Counted from the stretch's first letter, positions 35,712-45,188 are shown. The stretch is 64,000 bases of DNA from UBA9214 sp964443845 (GCA_964443845.1 CAYUFA010000007.1:1-64000), one strand, 5' to 3'. Numbers and translations are program-made. The notes: generated by a model not told the origin, from the letters alone.

Positions 35712-36455
35712 ATGAATATCCTGGTCAGCAATGATGACGGTTGCCAGTCCCGCGGGATCCGGTTGCTGGCGGAGGCACTGGCGACGCTGGGCACGATCCA
35801 CGTGGTGGCGCCCGAACGTGATCGCAGCGGTGCCAGCAATTCACTGACGCTGGATGTCCCGATCCGCGCGCGCCTCGGCAGCAACGGCTACACCTGCGTT
35901 GACGGTACCCCGACCGACTGTGTGCACCTGGCGATCACCGGCCTGCTCGAGCAGGAACCGGACATGGTGGTGGCCGGTATCAATGCCGGCGCCAACCTCG
36001 GTGACGACGTGCTCTATTCCGGCACCGTGGCGGCCGCGATGGAAGGCCGTTTTCTCGGTTCCCCGGCCATCGCGATCTCGCTGGCCGGCGACAGTCCGCA
36101 GCATTACGCCACCGCGGCTCGCGTGGCGGTCGAGCTGGTCCAGCGCGTGCAGTCCGGACGCCTGCCGGCGGACACCATTCTCAACGTCAACGTGCCGGAC
36201 CTGCCCTGGGATCAACTGCAGGGCATGCAGGCCACCCGGCTCGGGCATCGCCACAAGTCCGAGCCGGTGGTGCGCATGCAGGATCCGCGCGGCCGGCAGA
36301 TGTACTGGATCGGGCCGGCCGGCAGTGAACAGGATGCCGGGCCGGGCACCGATTTCCACGCGGTGCGTTCCGGCTATGTGTCGATTACCCCGCTGGATGT
36401 CGACCTGACCCGGTATGAGGCGATCGAGCAGATCGCCGGCTGGCTGGCGGACTGA
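35712..36455 (+). CDS. surE: 5'/3'-nucleotidase SurE
   Basis: 247-residue metal-dependent phosphatase acting on nucleoside monophosphates and polyphosphate, linked to stationary-phase survival. The N-terminal metal site NILVSNDDGCQSRGIRLLA, the APERDRSGASNSLT loop and the VVAGINAGANLGDDVLYSGT segment are all canonical. Begins the surE-pcm-yqaA-nlpD-rpoS stress block; its stop is 28 bases before the pcm ATG. Confidence 0.97.
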   Translation: MNILVSNDDGCQSRGIRLLAEALATLGTIHVVAPERDRSGASNSLTLDVPIRARLGSNGYTCVDGTPTDCVHLAITGLLEQEPDMVVAGINAGANLGDDVLYSGTVAAAMEGRFLGSPAIAISLAGDSPQHYATAARVAVELVQRVQSGRLPADTILNVNVPDLPWDQLQGMQATRLGHRHKSEPVVRMQDPRGRQMYWIGPAGSEQDAGPGTDFHAVRSGYVSITPLDVDLTRYEAIEQIAGWLAD

Positions 36456-36483
36456 GGCCGGCAGGGTGGACCGCGGGATCGGC

Positions 36484-37116
36484 ATGACCTCCCAGCGCAC
36501 GCGCGACCGGCTGGTCGAACGGCTGCGCACCGAGGGCATCCGCAACGAGCGCGTGCTGGCAGTCATTCGCGCAACCCCGCGTCACCTGTTCGTCGACGAG
36601 GCGCTGGCCAGCCGGGCCTACGAGGACACGGCCCTGCCCATCGGCTACAACCAGACGATTTCCCAGCCGTACGTCGTGGCGGCGATGACCGACCTGGTGC
36701 TGCGCAACCAGCCGCAGAAGGTGCTGGAGATCGGTACCGGCTCGGGCTATCAGGCCGCGGTGCTGGCGGCGCTGGTTCCCCGGGTCTATACGGTGGAGCG
36801 CATCGAGGCACTGGCGAAACAGGTGCGCCAGCGTTTCCGCAAACTGGGACTGCGCAACGTGCGCGCCAGCCATGGCGATGGCATCGGGGGACTGCCGGAG
36901 TTCGCGCCGTACGACGCGATCATCACCACGGCGGGTGCGGAAACGGTCCCGCAGGCATTGCTGGAACAATTGTCGCCCGATGGTGGTCGTCTGATCATTC
37001 CGGTCGGCAGCCGGGCGCATCAGGTGCTGACCGTGGTCACCCGCCACGCTGACGCCTGTGCAGCGGAGGAGTATGACCCCGTGATATTCGTGCCGTTATT
37101 GCCGGGGCAGGCGTGA
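36484..37116 (+). CDS. pcm: protein-L-isoaspartate O-methyltransferase
   Basis: 210-residue SAM-dependent enzyme that repairs isoaspartyl damage. YNQTISQPYVVAAMTDL, the SAM motif VLEIGTGSGYQAAVL and the later DAIITTAGAETVPQALL match Pcm. The ATG at 36484 (MTSQRTRDRLVERL) aligns with the family N-terminus; an in-frame GTG at 36466 is an alternative. Stop overlaps the next start (TGATG). Order surE-pcm is conserved and supports a protein repair/survival role. Confidence 0.95.
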   Translation: MTSQRTRDRLVERLRTEGIRNERVLAVIRATPRHLFVDEALASRAYEDTALPIGYNQTISQPYVVAAMTDLVLRNQPQKVLEIGTGSGYQAAVLAALVPRVYTVERIEALAKQVRQRFRKLGLRNVRASHGDGIGGLPEFAPYDAIITTAGAETVPQALLEQLSPDGGRLIIPVGSRAHQVLTVVTRHADACAAEEYDPVIFVPLLPGQA

Positions 37117-37691
37117 TGAACCTGTTCACCGGCCTGTATGACCGCTGTATGTCCTGGGCACGGCACCGCCACGCGGTGTGGTACCTGTTCGGACTGGGTT
37201 TCGCGGAGTCGTCATTTTTCCCGATTCCGCCCGATGTCATGCTGGCCCCGATGAGCATGGCCCGTCCGCGCGGCGCCCTGCGGTATGCCGTGCTGACCAC
37301 GCTGGCATCCGTGCTGGGTGGCATGTTCGGATACCTGATCGGGGCGTTCTTTTTCGACTGGATCGAACCCTGGCTGCAACAGAGCCACTACTGGGAGATG
37401 TACCTGCAGGCCCGCCAGTGGTTCGGGGAATGGGGCTTCTGGGCGATCCTGGTGGCGGGCTTCTCACCGATCCCGTACAAGGTGTTCACCATCGCCGCGG
37501 GCACTCTCGGCATGAATTTCCCCCTGTTCGTGCTGGGTTCGGCGTGCGGCCGCGGCGGCCGCTTTTTTCTGGTTGCCGGCCTGATGGCGTGGGGAGGGGA
37601 ACGCATGGAGACGCGGCTGCGTGCCTGGGTGGAGTGGCTGGGATGGCTGCTGGTGATGCTGGTTCTGGCGGGATACGTCTATCTCCGGTGA
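37116..37691 (+). CDS. YqaA-type SNARE-associated/DedA-related membrane protein
   Basis: 191-residue polytopic membrane protein. FGLGFAESSFFPIPPDVML, the ASVLGGMFGYLIGAFFF segment and AGFSPIPYKVFTIAAG are the DedA/SNARE-associated (VTT) domain landmarks, with a further C-terminal helix (LGWLLVMLVLAGYVYL). Members influence lipid or proton homeostasis; the substrate is not settled. It overlaps both pcm and nlpD at start/stop codons, the usual neighbourhood of this family in gammaproteobacteria. Confidence 0.88.
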   Translation: MNLFTGLYDRCMSWARHRHAVWYLFGLGFAESSFFPIPPDVMLAPMSMARPRGALRYAVLTTLASVLGGMFGYLIGAFFFDWIEPWLQQSHYWEMYLQARQWFGEWGFWAILVAGFSPIPYKVFTIAAGTLGMNFPLFVLGSACGRGGRFFLVAGLMAWGGERMETRLRAWVEWLGWLLVMLVLAGYVYLR

Positions 37692-38557
37692 TGACCGGGA
37701 CATGGCAAAACACCGGCGCGCTGTACCTGGTGCTCGTCATGCTGGCAGGATGTGCCGGGCAGTACGCGCGTGCGCCGGTGACGGTGCACGCCACGCCACC
37801 GGAACCCAGGGCTCGCGTATGGAAACGCACCGGTGCCTCCGCGCGGGATACCGAGTACTACGTCGTACGGCGGGGTGACACCCTCTATTCGCTGGCCTGG
37901 CAGCAGGGGCTGGATTTCCAGCAACTGGCCCGGCTGAACGGGATTGCGCCCCCCTATACGATCTATCCCGGACAACGCCTGCGCCTGCATGTGGGCACCG
38001 CTGCGCCACCCGGTGTCCCGCTGACCCGGCGGAGCACGTTGCGGGCACGTCCGCTCGCGGCGCATGCCTCCCCCCCGGCACGGGCCGCCCGCCCGGCACC
38101 GGCGGCGGCCGCAACACCGTCACGGCCGTCACCCGGGCCGCCGGCAAGCGCCGCGAGCGGGCAGACAACTGCTTCCAACAGGGTCGAATATGACGGCAAA
38201 TGGGTGTGGCCCGTGCGCGGCAGCATCCTGCACCCCTACCGGGAAGACGGCAATGGCAAGAAAGGGATCGACATCGGCGGCAGGGCCGGGCAACCGGTGC
38301 GGGCAGCGGCCAGCGGCAAGGTGGTGTATGTCGGCAGTGGACTTGTCGGTTATGGCAGGCTTATCATTATAAAACATAATGACAACCTGCTCAGCGCATA
38401 CGGGCATAACAGCGCATTGCTCGTGGCAGAGGGGGAATACGTAAGAGCGGGGCAAACGATCGCGAAAATGGGCAGCAGCGGTACCAGTCGGACCATGCTG
38501 TATTTCGAAATCCGCAAGGATGGAAAACCGGTCAACCCCGCGCATTACCTTCCCTGA
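37691..38557 (+). CDS. nlpD: LysM/M23-domain lipoprotein NlpD (amidase activator)
   Basis: 288-residue lipoprotein. The lipobox is VLVMLAGC around residue 21. A LysM domain follows (YYVVRRGDTLYSLAWQ to YPGQRLRL), then an Ala/Pro-rich linker (about 100-155) and a C-terminal M23 domain (GKWVWPVRGSILHPYRE to MLYFEIRKDGKPVNP). The first zinc-ligand motif HxxxD is absent (KKGIDIGG), as in NlpD/EnvC proteins that activate amidases without catalysis. Its ATG shares an A with the yqaA stop. In related genomes the rpoS promoter lies inside nlpD; none was resolved here. Confidence 0.93.
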   Translation: MTGTWQNTGALYLVLVMLAGCAGQYARAPVTVHATPPEPRARVWKRTGASARDTEYYVVRRGDTLYSLAWQQGLDFQQLARLNGIAPPYTIYPGQRLRLHVGTAAPPGVPLTRRSTLRARPLAAHASPPARAARPAPAAAATPSRPSPGPPASAASGQTTASNRVEYDGKWVWPVRGSILHPYREDGNGKKGIDIGGRAGQPVRAAASGKVVYVGSGLVGYGRLIIIKHNDNLLSAYGHNSALLVAEGEYVRAGQTIAKMGSSGTSRTMLYFEIRKDGKPVNPAHYLP

Positions 38558-38624
38558 CGCGCTGCACAGGCAACCTGTGTTGTTGCAGCTGTTCAACAGC
38601 ACGACCAGCATGGCAGGTTAGCCT

Positions 38625-39587
38625 ATGGCCGTATTCGAGGGCATAGACGAGGAACAGGAGAACGACCCGCTGCAGGCGACCGACGGGCAGGACACGCCCG
38701 TGCCCGGCAGCGAGGAAGTCCCGCAGCGCATCCCGGTCACCCGTCATCCGACGGATTCCCACGACCCCACGCGCATGTACCTCAACGAGATCGGGGCCTC
38801 GCCGTTGCTCACGGCCGAGGAGGAAGTGAAATTCTCGCGCCTCGCCCAGGCCGGCAACGATGCCGCGCGCAGGCGCATGATCGAGAGCAACCTGCGCCTG
38901 GTCGTCAAGATCGCCCGCCGCTACACCAACCGTGGCCTGGCCTTCCTGGACCTGATCGAGGAAGGCAATCTCGGTCTGATCCGGGCCGTCGAGAAGTTCG
39001 ACCCGGAACGCGGGTTCCGGTTTTCCACCTACGCCACGTGGTGGATACGCCAGACCATCGAACGCGCGATCATGAACCAGACGCGCACCATCCGCCTGCC
39101 GATTCACGTGGTCAAGGAAATCAATTCCTACCTGCGTGCTGCCCGCAGCCTGGCACAGAAGCTCGACCACGAGCCCAGTGCCGAGGAGATTGCCGACCTG
39201 TTGCACAAGCCGATCCGCGACGTCGAGGCGATGCTGGGCCTGAACGAAAGGGTCGCTTCCACGGACAGCATGATCCTGAACGACCCGGCCAGGAAACTGC
39301 TGGATACCATCGCCGATGACCAGGCGGAGGACCCGTCGGAAGCCATCGCCGAAGAGGAAGTGCACGTCAACATCGAGGAATGCCTGGCACAGCTCAGTGA
39401 CAAGCAGCGCGAGGTGGTGGAACGTCGTTTTGGCCTGCACGGTTACTCGGTCTCCACGCTGGAGGAGGTGGGCAGGGAAATCGGCGTGACCCGGGAACGG
39501 GTCCGCCAGATCCAGATGGATGCACTGAAGAAACTCAAGAAGATCCTCGAGCAGGAGGGGATCTCCATCGACGCATTGCTGAAGTGA
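38625..39587 (+). CDS. rpoS: RNA polymerase sigma factor RpoS
   Basis: 320-residue group 2 sigma factor of the general stress and stationary-phase response. It lacks region 1.1. Region 1.2 has DPTRMYLNEIGASPLLTAEE, region 2 has NLRLVVKIARRYTNRGLAFL and the -10 recognition helix STYATWWIRQTIERAI, region 3 IRLPIHVVKEINSYLRAAR, and region 4.2 the helix-turn-helix EVGREIGVTRERVRQIQ. The position right after nlpD is diagnostic for RpoS rather than RpoD. The 232-base gap downstream contains no obvious gene. Confidence 0.97.
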   Translation: MAVFEGIDEEQENDPLQATDGQDTPVPGSEEVPQRIPVTRHPTDSHDPTRMYLNEIGASPLLTAEEEVKFSRLAQAGNDAARRRMIESNLRLVVKIARRYTNRGLAFLDLIEEGNLGLIRAVEKFDPERGFRFSTYATWWIRQTIERAIMNQTRTIRLPIHVVKEINSYLRAARSLAQKLDHEPSAEEIADLLHKPIRDVEAMLGLNERVASTDSMILNDPARKLLDTIADDQAEDPSEAIAEEEVHVNIEECLAQLSDKQREVVERRFGLHGYSVSTLEEVGREIGVTRERVRQIQMDALKKLKKILEQEGISIDALLK

Positions 39588-39819
39588 CAGACCGTTGCAC
39601 CGGGCCAGACCACTCGGGCGAACCCGGAGAAGCGCGAACTTGCGGAGGCGCGTTATCCGGCCGCGGCGGCACGGGGTTCCCGCCCCGGACATCCAGTCAT
39701 GCGTGCAGTCATTGTCAGGGGTCGGCTGCAGTCAGCCATGTTCGTCTTGACGGGACCGTGGCAATACGTCGCAATAACAATAACATTCCAAACATAATTA
39801 GAATCGACAAGAACATTGC

Positions 39820-41802
39820 ATGTTGCGGGCCATTCTTCTTTCATTCCTGATTCTGTTCTCCTCCGCCGGATGGTGTGCTTCCGACATGCTGCTTGATCGG
39901 CTGCTTCAGGAGCACAGGACCCGTGGCGACGCCGGGGTACGGCGGTTTGCACGGGGGCTCGGCATGGTCCTGCGGAAGCGGGATGGCGTGTTACTGGTAC
40001 CGGTGATCGCTGCCCGCAGCCTGGAACGCGCGGCGCAGTTCAGTCAGCGACTGTCAAAGGCAGGGGCTCAGGTGGATGCAGTCTCGCGTTCCTGGCTGCG
40101 TATCCTGGTGCCGGCGGCACACCTTGAACAGTTGCTTGGCGAGTTTCCGCAAGATCGCCTGCGTGCCCCGTCTCCGGTCATTCCCGCGTCCGGTACGGGT
40201 ACGGTCGTGTCGGAAAGCGTTGCGCTGACGGCGGCGGATGGCTTCCAGGCGGGTAACCTGACCGGTGCCGGTGTCCGCGTGGCGGTGGTCGACCTGGGGT
40301 TTTCCGGCCTGAGTGCGAAAATCTCGGCCGGGGAACTCCCGCAGGGTACGGTTACGATGGATTTCACCGGCACCGGCATCGAGAGTACGACCAGCCACGG
40401 TACCGGGGTGGCCGAACATGTCATGGACATGGCACCGGATGCGCAGCTGTATTGCCTGAAAGTGAATGGTGATCCTGTTTCCATGCAGAATGCAGCGAGC
40501 TATCTCGCGGCAAATAATATCCGCATTGCCAATCACTCCGTGAGCTGGTTTCTCGACAGTTACTACGATGATACCGGCCAGATCAACGACATCATCAATT
40601 CCTCCCATGACAATGACCATGTCTTCTGGACGGTCGCAGCCGGTAACATGCAGCGCAGGCACTGGCGTGGCGGCTGGGCCGATGCCAACGGTAATGACAT
40701 CCTGGATTTCGCGCCCGGTGACGAGCTGCTCGGCCTGGCCGGCAGTGCAGCAACCGCCACCGTCTTTTTGAACTGGAACCAGTACGGACAATCCAGAAAG
40801 ACCAATCTCGATCTGTTTGTGTATGATAAAAACGGTGTCACCGCCGCAAGTAGCACGGTTTTCCAGACCTCCATGAACGACCCCGCCGAGGCAGTCAGTT
40901 TTAACTATGACTCCAGCCGGGCCCCTTACAGTATCCAGGTGGTCCGGGTCAGCGGCAGTACCAGCAATCTGGACATCACGCTGTTCAGCGTCTATCACAA
41001 TTTCGACGGTTATGTGGCCGCTTCCAGTGTGACGGATCCGGCCGATGCACATGGTGCCTTTGCCGTAGGCGCAATCAACCAGGCGAACTGGCTGAATGCC
41101 ACTCCTGCCATTGATTCCTATTCCAGTCAGGGGCCGTCCAACGCTGGGCTTGCCAAGCCGGAACTGGTTGCGCCGGATCACACCAGCAGCCTGACGTACG
41201 GGACACTGTCGTCTTCCGGCACCTCGTTTGCCGCGCCCACCGTGGCAGGTGCGGCAGCCCTGCTGCTCTCGGAGGACGGCAGCCGTACCGCGCCGCAGCT
41301 GGCTGGTGTGCTGGAGTCCACTGCCGTCGACATCGGTACTGCCGGCTTCGACACCGTATACGGGTATGGCAAGTTGCAACTGCCCCTGATCGACTCGGAT
41401 AACGACGGTCTGACGAACGAGGAAGAACTGCAGCTGGGCACGGATCCGCTGGCGGCGGACACCGATCAGGATGGCCTTTCCGACTATGACGAGGTGCAAA
41501 CGTGGCACACCGACCCGCTGCTGGCCGACACGGACGCGGACGGGATCAGCGACTATGCGGAGGTCATGACCTGGGGTACCGATCCGCAGGTTTCGAACCT
41601 GGCGGACCTGGCGCCGCGCGGCAGCCCGGACGGCGAGATCAATGCCGGGGATCTCGTCGTGCTAGCGCGCCTGGTCACGGGCGAAGACATACCGACCGGT
41701 GCCGAGCAGGTGTTCGGTGACCTGGACGGGAACGGCATGCTCAACGCCGCCGACCTGCTGCTGCTGACCCGCATGCTCACCGGGCAGATCCCGCTGCCCT
41801 GA
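39820..41802 (+). CDS. secreted subtilisin-like (S8) serine protease with calcium-binding C-terminal repeats
   Basis: 660-residue protein with a Sec signal peptide (MLRAILLSFLILFSSAGWC). The S8 domain spans about 145-520 with Asp158 (VAVVDLGFSG), His193 (SHGTGVAEH), probable oxyanion Asn276 (VAAGN) and Ser469 (SSGTSFAAPTVAG). The tail has three thrombospondin type 3-like acidic repeats at about 524-590 (DSDNDGLTNEEELQLGTDP and two more). It ends with a pair of dockerin-like loops (DGEINAGDLVVLARLVTG at 604-621 and DLDGNGMLNAADLLLLTRML at 634-653). The domain combination suggests a calcium-stabilised extracellular protease. It sits alone behind an AT-rich upstream region, in an accessory patch after rpoS. 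Confidence 0.92.
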   Translation: MLRAILLSFLILFSSAGWCASDMLLDRLLQEHRTRGDAGVRRFARGLGMVLRKRDGVLLVPVIAARSLERAAQFSQRLSKAGAQVDAVSRSWLRILVPAAHLEQLLGEFPQDRLRAPSPVIPASGTGTVVSESVALTAADGFQAGNLTGAGVRVAVVDLGFSGLSAKISAGELPQGTVTMDFTGTGIESTTSHGTGVAEHVMDMAPDAQLYCLKVNGDPVSMQNAASYLAANNIRIANHSVSWFLDSYYDDTGQINDIINSSHDNDHVFWTVAAGNMQRRHWRGGWADANGNDILDFAPGDELLGLAGSAATATVFLNWNQYGQSRKTNLDLFVYDKNGVTAASSTVFQTSMNDPAEAVSFNYDSSRAPYSIQVVRVSGSTSNLDITLFSVYHNFDGYVAASSVTDPADAHGAFAVGAINQANWLNATPAIDSYSSQGPSNAGLAKPELVAPDHTSSLTYGTLSSSGTSFAAPTVAGAAALLLSEDGSRTAPQLAGVLESTAVDIGTAGFDTVYGYGKLQLPLIDSDNDGLTNEEELQLGTDPLAADTDQDGLSDYDEVQTWHTDPLLADTDADGISDYAEVMTWGTDPQVSNLADLAPRGSPDGEINAGDLVVLARLVTGEDIPTGAEQVFGDLDGNGMLNAADLLLLTRMLTGQIPLP

Positions 41803-42127
41803 GTTTCCGTCCTGCCCCGGCGCGCCGCCGCCGCATCAGTTACCGCTCGCCAGTAGCGCCCTGTGCAGGTGAACGTTGATGCGTGCGATATGGTGGGCAA
41901 TCCGCTCCAGCCAGCGGTCCGCTGCCAGGCAGTCCGTTGCATCCGGTACCGACAGGCTGCCGTTGGCGACGCCGGCCGCGCTCAGGTCGGCAGTGGGGGG
42001 CTGCGCTGTGCGCTCGCCGGTCCGGTCTGCTGCGCGGCCCGAACCGGGTCGGAGCAGTTGCCGCGGGCGATCCCGTCCAGGCCGGCCTGCACCACGTCCG
42101 CGCGCCGGTCCTGTGTGTGCCAGCGGG
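41803..42127. other. gene-poor stretch with a possible gene relic on the minus strand
   Basis: 325 bases with no gene I can support. The minus-strand frame ending at 41836 gives a plausible C-terminal helix (CLAADRWLERIAHHIARI followed by NVHLHRALLASGN) weakly reminiscent of PhoU-type helices (the ERIxxH pattern). It has no acceptable start, and its upstream part is low-complexity shadow of the Mth938-type gene. It may be a decayed gene tail. No terminator with a T-run was seen after the protease gene. Confidence 0.3.
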
Positions 42128-42514
42128 TTACGGCGCAGGGTCTGCCGGTAGATCCTGTAACAGGGCCAGCAGTACGTCACGGTCTTCCGAACGCAGTACG
42201 TTATACGTCCGGATCGCCGCATGATTGCCCATGACCTCGATCCCGATCCCGCGCCGCTGCAGTTCGACCAGCCAGTCCGCCGGCGGAAAACGCTGGGTCG
42301 CCCCGGTGCCGAGGATGATGATGGCGGGCGCGAGCTCCGCCAGGGTGAGCAGGTGCGTCGCGGTGAGCTCAGCGAAACAACGCGGCGACCAGCGTTCGAC
42401 CTGCTGTGCGCTGACCACCACGCTGTGGGTGAAGCGGCGGTCATTGATGACGATGCCGCGTGCGTCGTAGGAGCGGATACTATTGCCCGGGCTGCTGTCC
42501 AGCTGGATCTGCAT
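42128..42514 (-). CDS. Mth938-like (DUF498/NDUFAF3-type) domain protein
   Basis: 128-residue protein. GIVINDRRFTHSVVVSAQQV and the central PAIIILGTGATQRFPPADWL with GIGIEVMGNHAAIRTYNVL are typical of the Mth938 family, whose mitochondrial relative NDUFAF3 assists complex I assembly. The bacterial function is not established. It is divergent from the alaC gene, with 139 bases between the two starts. Confidence 0.88.
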   Translation of the reverse strand: MQIQLDSSPGNSIRSYDARGIVINDRRFTHSVVVSAQQVERWSPRCFAELTATHLLTLAELAPAIIILGTGATQRFPPADWLVELQRRGIGIEVMGNHAAIRTYNVLRSEDRDVLLALLQDLPADPAP

Positions 42515-42653
42515 GTCACAACGATAGCATAGCGGGGCGCGGACGCCGGCTGGCGCCCGGCCACTTGTTTCCCGGCACGCTTTTGAGTACTGTAAGCAGG
42601 CTTAGAAAATTGCAGTAATACCTTCATAAACAAAGAAATAACCGGTAACCAGT

Positions 42654-43865
42654 GTGATTGAGGAATTTGCCCGCATCAAGCGGCTGCCGCCATACGTTTT
42701 CAATATTGTCAATGAGTTGAAGGCACAGGCGCGGGCGCGGGGCGAAGACATCATCGACTTCGGTATGGGCAATCCCGATCAGCCCACGCCGCAGCACATC
42801 GTCGGCAAGCTGGTCGAGGCCGCGCAGCGCGGGGACACCCACCGCTACTCCCTTTCCAAGGGCATCCCGCGCTTGCGCAAGGCCATCTGCGACTGGTACC
42901 GGCGGCGTTATGACGTGGAGCTCGATCCGGAAACGGAGGCCATCGTCACCATCGGTTCGAAGGAAGGCCTCGCGCACCTGGCACTGGCCACCGTGGGACC
43001 CGGTGACGCGGTGCTGGTGCCGAATCCTGCGTACCCGATTCATCCCTACGGATTTGCGATTGCCGGTGCGGATATCCGGCACGTGCCGCTGGGTCCGCAC
43101 CTCGACGAATTCTTCGCCGAGCTGGAAAAGGCCATCAAGGACTCCTGGCCGAAGCCGAAGATGCTGGTCCTGAATTTTCCGAGCAACCCGACCGCGCAGT
43201 GCGTCGAGCTGGACTTCTTCGAAAAGGTGGTGAAGATCGCGCGCGAGAACGAGATCTGGGTGGTCCAGGACCTGGCCTACGCCGACCTGGTCTTCGACGG
43301 CTACCAGGCGCCGTCCATCCTGCAGGTGGCGGGTGCCAGGGACGTCGCGGTGGAATTCTTCTCGCTGTCCAAGAGCTACAACATGCCGGGCTGGCGGGTC
43401 GGCTTCATGTGCGGCAACGCCACCCTGGTGGCCGCGCTGGCACGCATGAAGTCGTATCTGGATTACGGCATGTTCACACCGATCCAGGTCGCCGCCATCA
43501 CGGCGCTGGAAGGCCCGCAGGATTGCGTGGCGGAAATCCGCGACATGTACCAGGAGCGCCGCGACGTGCTGTGCGACGGACTGAATGCGCTGGGCTGGCC
43601 GGTGGAAAGACCGCGGGCCACCATGTTCGTGTGGGCGCGGATCCCGGAACGTTACCGTGCCATGGGCTCGCTGGAGTTCTCCAAGAAACTGCTGGGCGAT
43701 GCCAAGGTGGCGGTGTCACCCGGGATCGGTTTCGGAGAGTACGGAGACGAGTACGTACGTTTCGGCCTGATCGAGAACCTGCACCGGACGCGGCAGGCCA
43801 TCCGTTGCATCAGGGACATGTTCCGTCGCGACCTGGGCCAGGCCGCACAAGCCTCTGGAGGATAA
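42654..43865 (+). CDS. alaC: class I/II pyridoxal-phosphate aminotransferase, probable alanine transaminase AlaC-type
   Basis: 403-residue PLP enzyme. DFGMGNPDQPTPQHIVGKL, the substrate/cofactor loop LNFPSNPTAQC, VVQDLAYADLVFDGY and the PLP lysine motif FFSLSKSYNMPGWRVGF are visible. The C-terminus has the conserved Arg in EYVRFGLIEN. Start is GTG at 42654 in an AT-rich leader. It is 3 bases from hom, whose ribosome-binding site (GGAGG) lies within its last codons. The pairing with hom and thrC is frequent in gamma- and betaproteobacteria; alanine/glutamate specificity is inferred from family and context. Confidence 0.88.
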   Translation: MIEEFARIKRLPPYVFNIVNELKAQARARGEDIIDFGMGNPDQPTPQHIVGKLVEAAQRGDTHRYSLSKGIPRLRKAICDWYRRRYDVELDPETEAIVTIGSKEGLAHLALATVGPGDAVLVPNPAYPIHPYGFAIAGADIRHVPLGPHLDEFFAELEKAIKDSWPKPKMLVLNFPSNPTAQCVELDFFEKVVKIARENEIWVVQDLAYADLVFDGYQAPSILQVAGARDVAVEFFSLSKSYNMPGWRVGFMCGNATLVAALARMKSYLDYGMFTPIQVAAITALEGPQDCVAEIRDMYQERRDVLCDGLNALGWPVERPRATMFVWARIPERYRAMGSLEFSKKLLGDAKVAVSPGIGFGEYGDEYVRFGLIENLHRTRQAIRCIRDMFRRDLGQAAQASGG

Positions 43866-43868
43866 TCC

Positions 43869-45188
43869 GTGAAACCGGTGAATGTCGGCCTGCTGGGCCT
43901 GGGCACAGTGGGTGGTGGCACGTTCAACGTGCTCAACCGCAACAGCGCGGAGATCATCCGGCGTGCCGGGCGCGGCATTCGCATCACCCATGCCGCCGCG
44001 CGCAACTACGATCCGGCCCGCCTGCCGGGCATCGAGTCCATCCAGGTCGGTGCGGATGCGTTCGCGGTGGTGGACAATCCGGACATCGACATCATCGTCG
44101 AGCTGATCGGCGGCTATGAACCGGCTCGCGAGCTGGTACTGAAGGCGATCGCCAACGGCAAGCACGTGGTTACCGCCAACAAGGCATTGATCGCGAAACA
44201 CGGCAACGAGATCTTTGCCGCGGCGCAGCAGCAGGGCGTAATGGTGGCCTTCGAGGCCGCGGTGGCCGGCGGTATTCCGATCATCAAGGCGATCCGCGAA
44301 GGGCTGGCCGCCAACCAGATCCTGTGGCTGACCGGTATCATCAACGGGACCGGCAATTTCATCCTTACCGAGATGCGCGACAAGGGCCGGGACTTTGCCG
44401 ACGTCCTGCAGGAAGCACAGGCACTGGGGTATGCGGAGGCCGATCCCACCTTCGACGTGGAAGGCATCGACGCCGCGCACAAGCTTACCATCCTGGCCTC
44501 GATCGCCTTCGGCATCCCGCTGCAGTTCGACAAGGTCTACACCGAGGGCATCAGCCGGATCAGTCGCGAGGACGTGGCCTATGCCGGGGCCTTCGGCTAC
44601 CGGATCAAGCACCTCGGCTTCACCCGCCGCACCGATCACGGGATCGAGATGCGCGTGCACCCGACGCTGATCCCGGAACGCCGCCTGATCGCCAACGTGG
44701 ACGGCGTGATGAACGCGGTGCTGGTACACGCCGACGCCGTCGGTCCCACGCTGTATTACGGCGCGGGTGCGGGGGCGGAGCCGACCGCCTCGGCGGTGGT
44801 GGCGGATATCGTCGACGTGGCGCGTACCCTGACCACCGATCCGTTGAACCGCGTGCCGCACCTGGCCTTCCAGCCGGGCTCGATCGCCGACATGCCGATC
44901 CTCCCCATGGAGGACGTGGTCACGGCCTATTACCTGCGCATGCAGGCAACCGACAAGCCGGGCGTGATGGCGGAGGTGGCGCGTATCCTTGGCGATTCCG
45001 GCATCAGCATCGAGGCGATCCTGCAGAAGGAACCCGCGCCGGACGCCGATTGCGCCTCGATCATCCTGCTGACCCACGCGGTGCAGGAACGCCGGATGAA
45101 CGAGGCAATCGCGAAGATCGAGACGCTGGACAGCATCCACGGCGCCGTGACGCGCATCCGTCTCGAACACCTGGGCGTGAAGCAATAA
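43869..45188 (+). CDS. hom: homoserine dehydrogenase
   Basis: 439-residue enzyme reducing aspartate semialdehyde to homoserine for threonine and methionine. Rossmann motif GLLGLGTVGGGTFNVL at the N-terminus, NKALIAKHG, the catalytic region GIINGTGNFILTEM with downstream DPTFDVEGIDAAHKL, and a C-terminal ACT domain (LRMQATDKPGVMAEVARIL) for threonine feedback. Monofunctional, not fused to aspartokinase. GTG start at 43869 with a strong GGAGG upstream; thrC follows after 110 bases. Confidence 0.96.
   Translation: MKPVNVGLLGLGTVGGGTFNVLNRNSAEIIRRAGRGIRITHAAARNYDPARLPGIESIQVGADAFAVVDNPDIDIIVELIGGYEPARELVLKAIANGKHVVTANKALIAKHGNEIFAAAQQQGVMVAFEAAVAGGIPIIKAIREGLAANQILWLTGIINGTGNFILTEMRDKGRDFADVLQEAQALGYAEADPTFDVEGIDAAHKLTILASIAFGIPLQFDKVYTEGISRISREDVAYAGAFGYRIKHLGFTRRTDHGIEMRVHPTLIPERRLIANVDGVMNAVLVHADAVGPTLYYGAGAGAEPTASAVVADIVDVARTLTTDPLNRVPHLAFQPGSIADMPILPMEDVVTAYYLRMQATDKPGVMAEVARILGDSGISIEAILQKEPAPDADCASIILLTHAVQERRMNEAIAKIETLDSIHGAVTRIRLEHLGVKQ

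Noticed and set aside
39588..39819. Possible small RNA or gene after rpoS
   Set aside because: No open frame, tRNA-like fold or terminator stood out; the AT-rich end is more simply the upstream region of the protease gene, though no clear -35/-10 pair was found.
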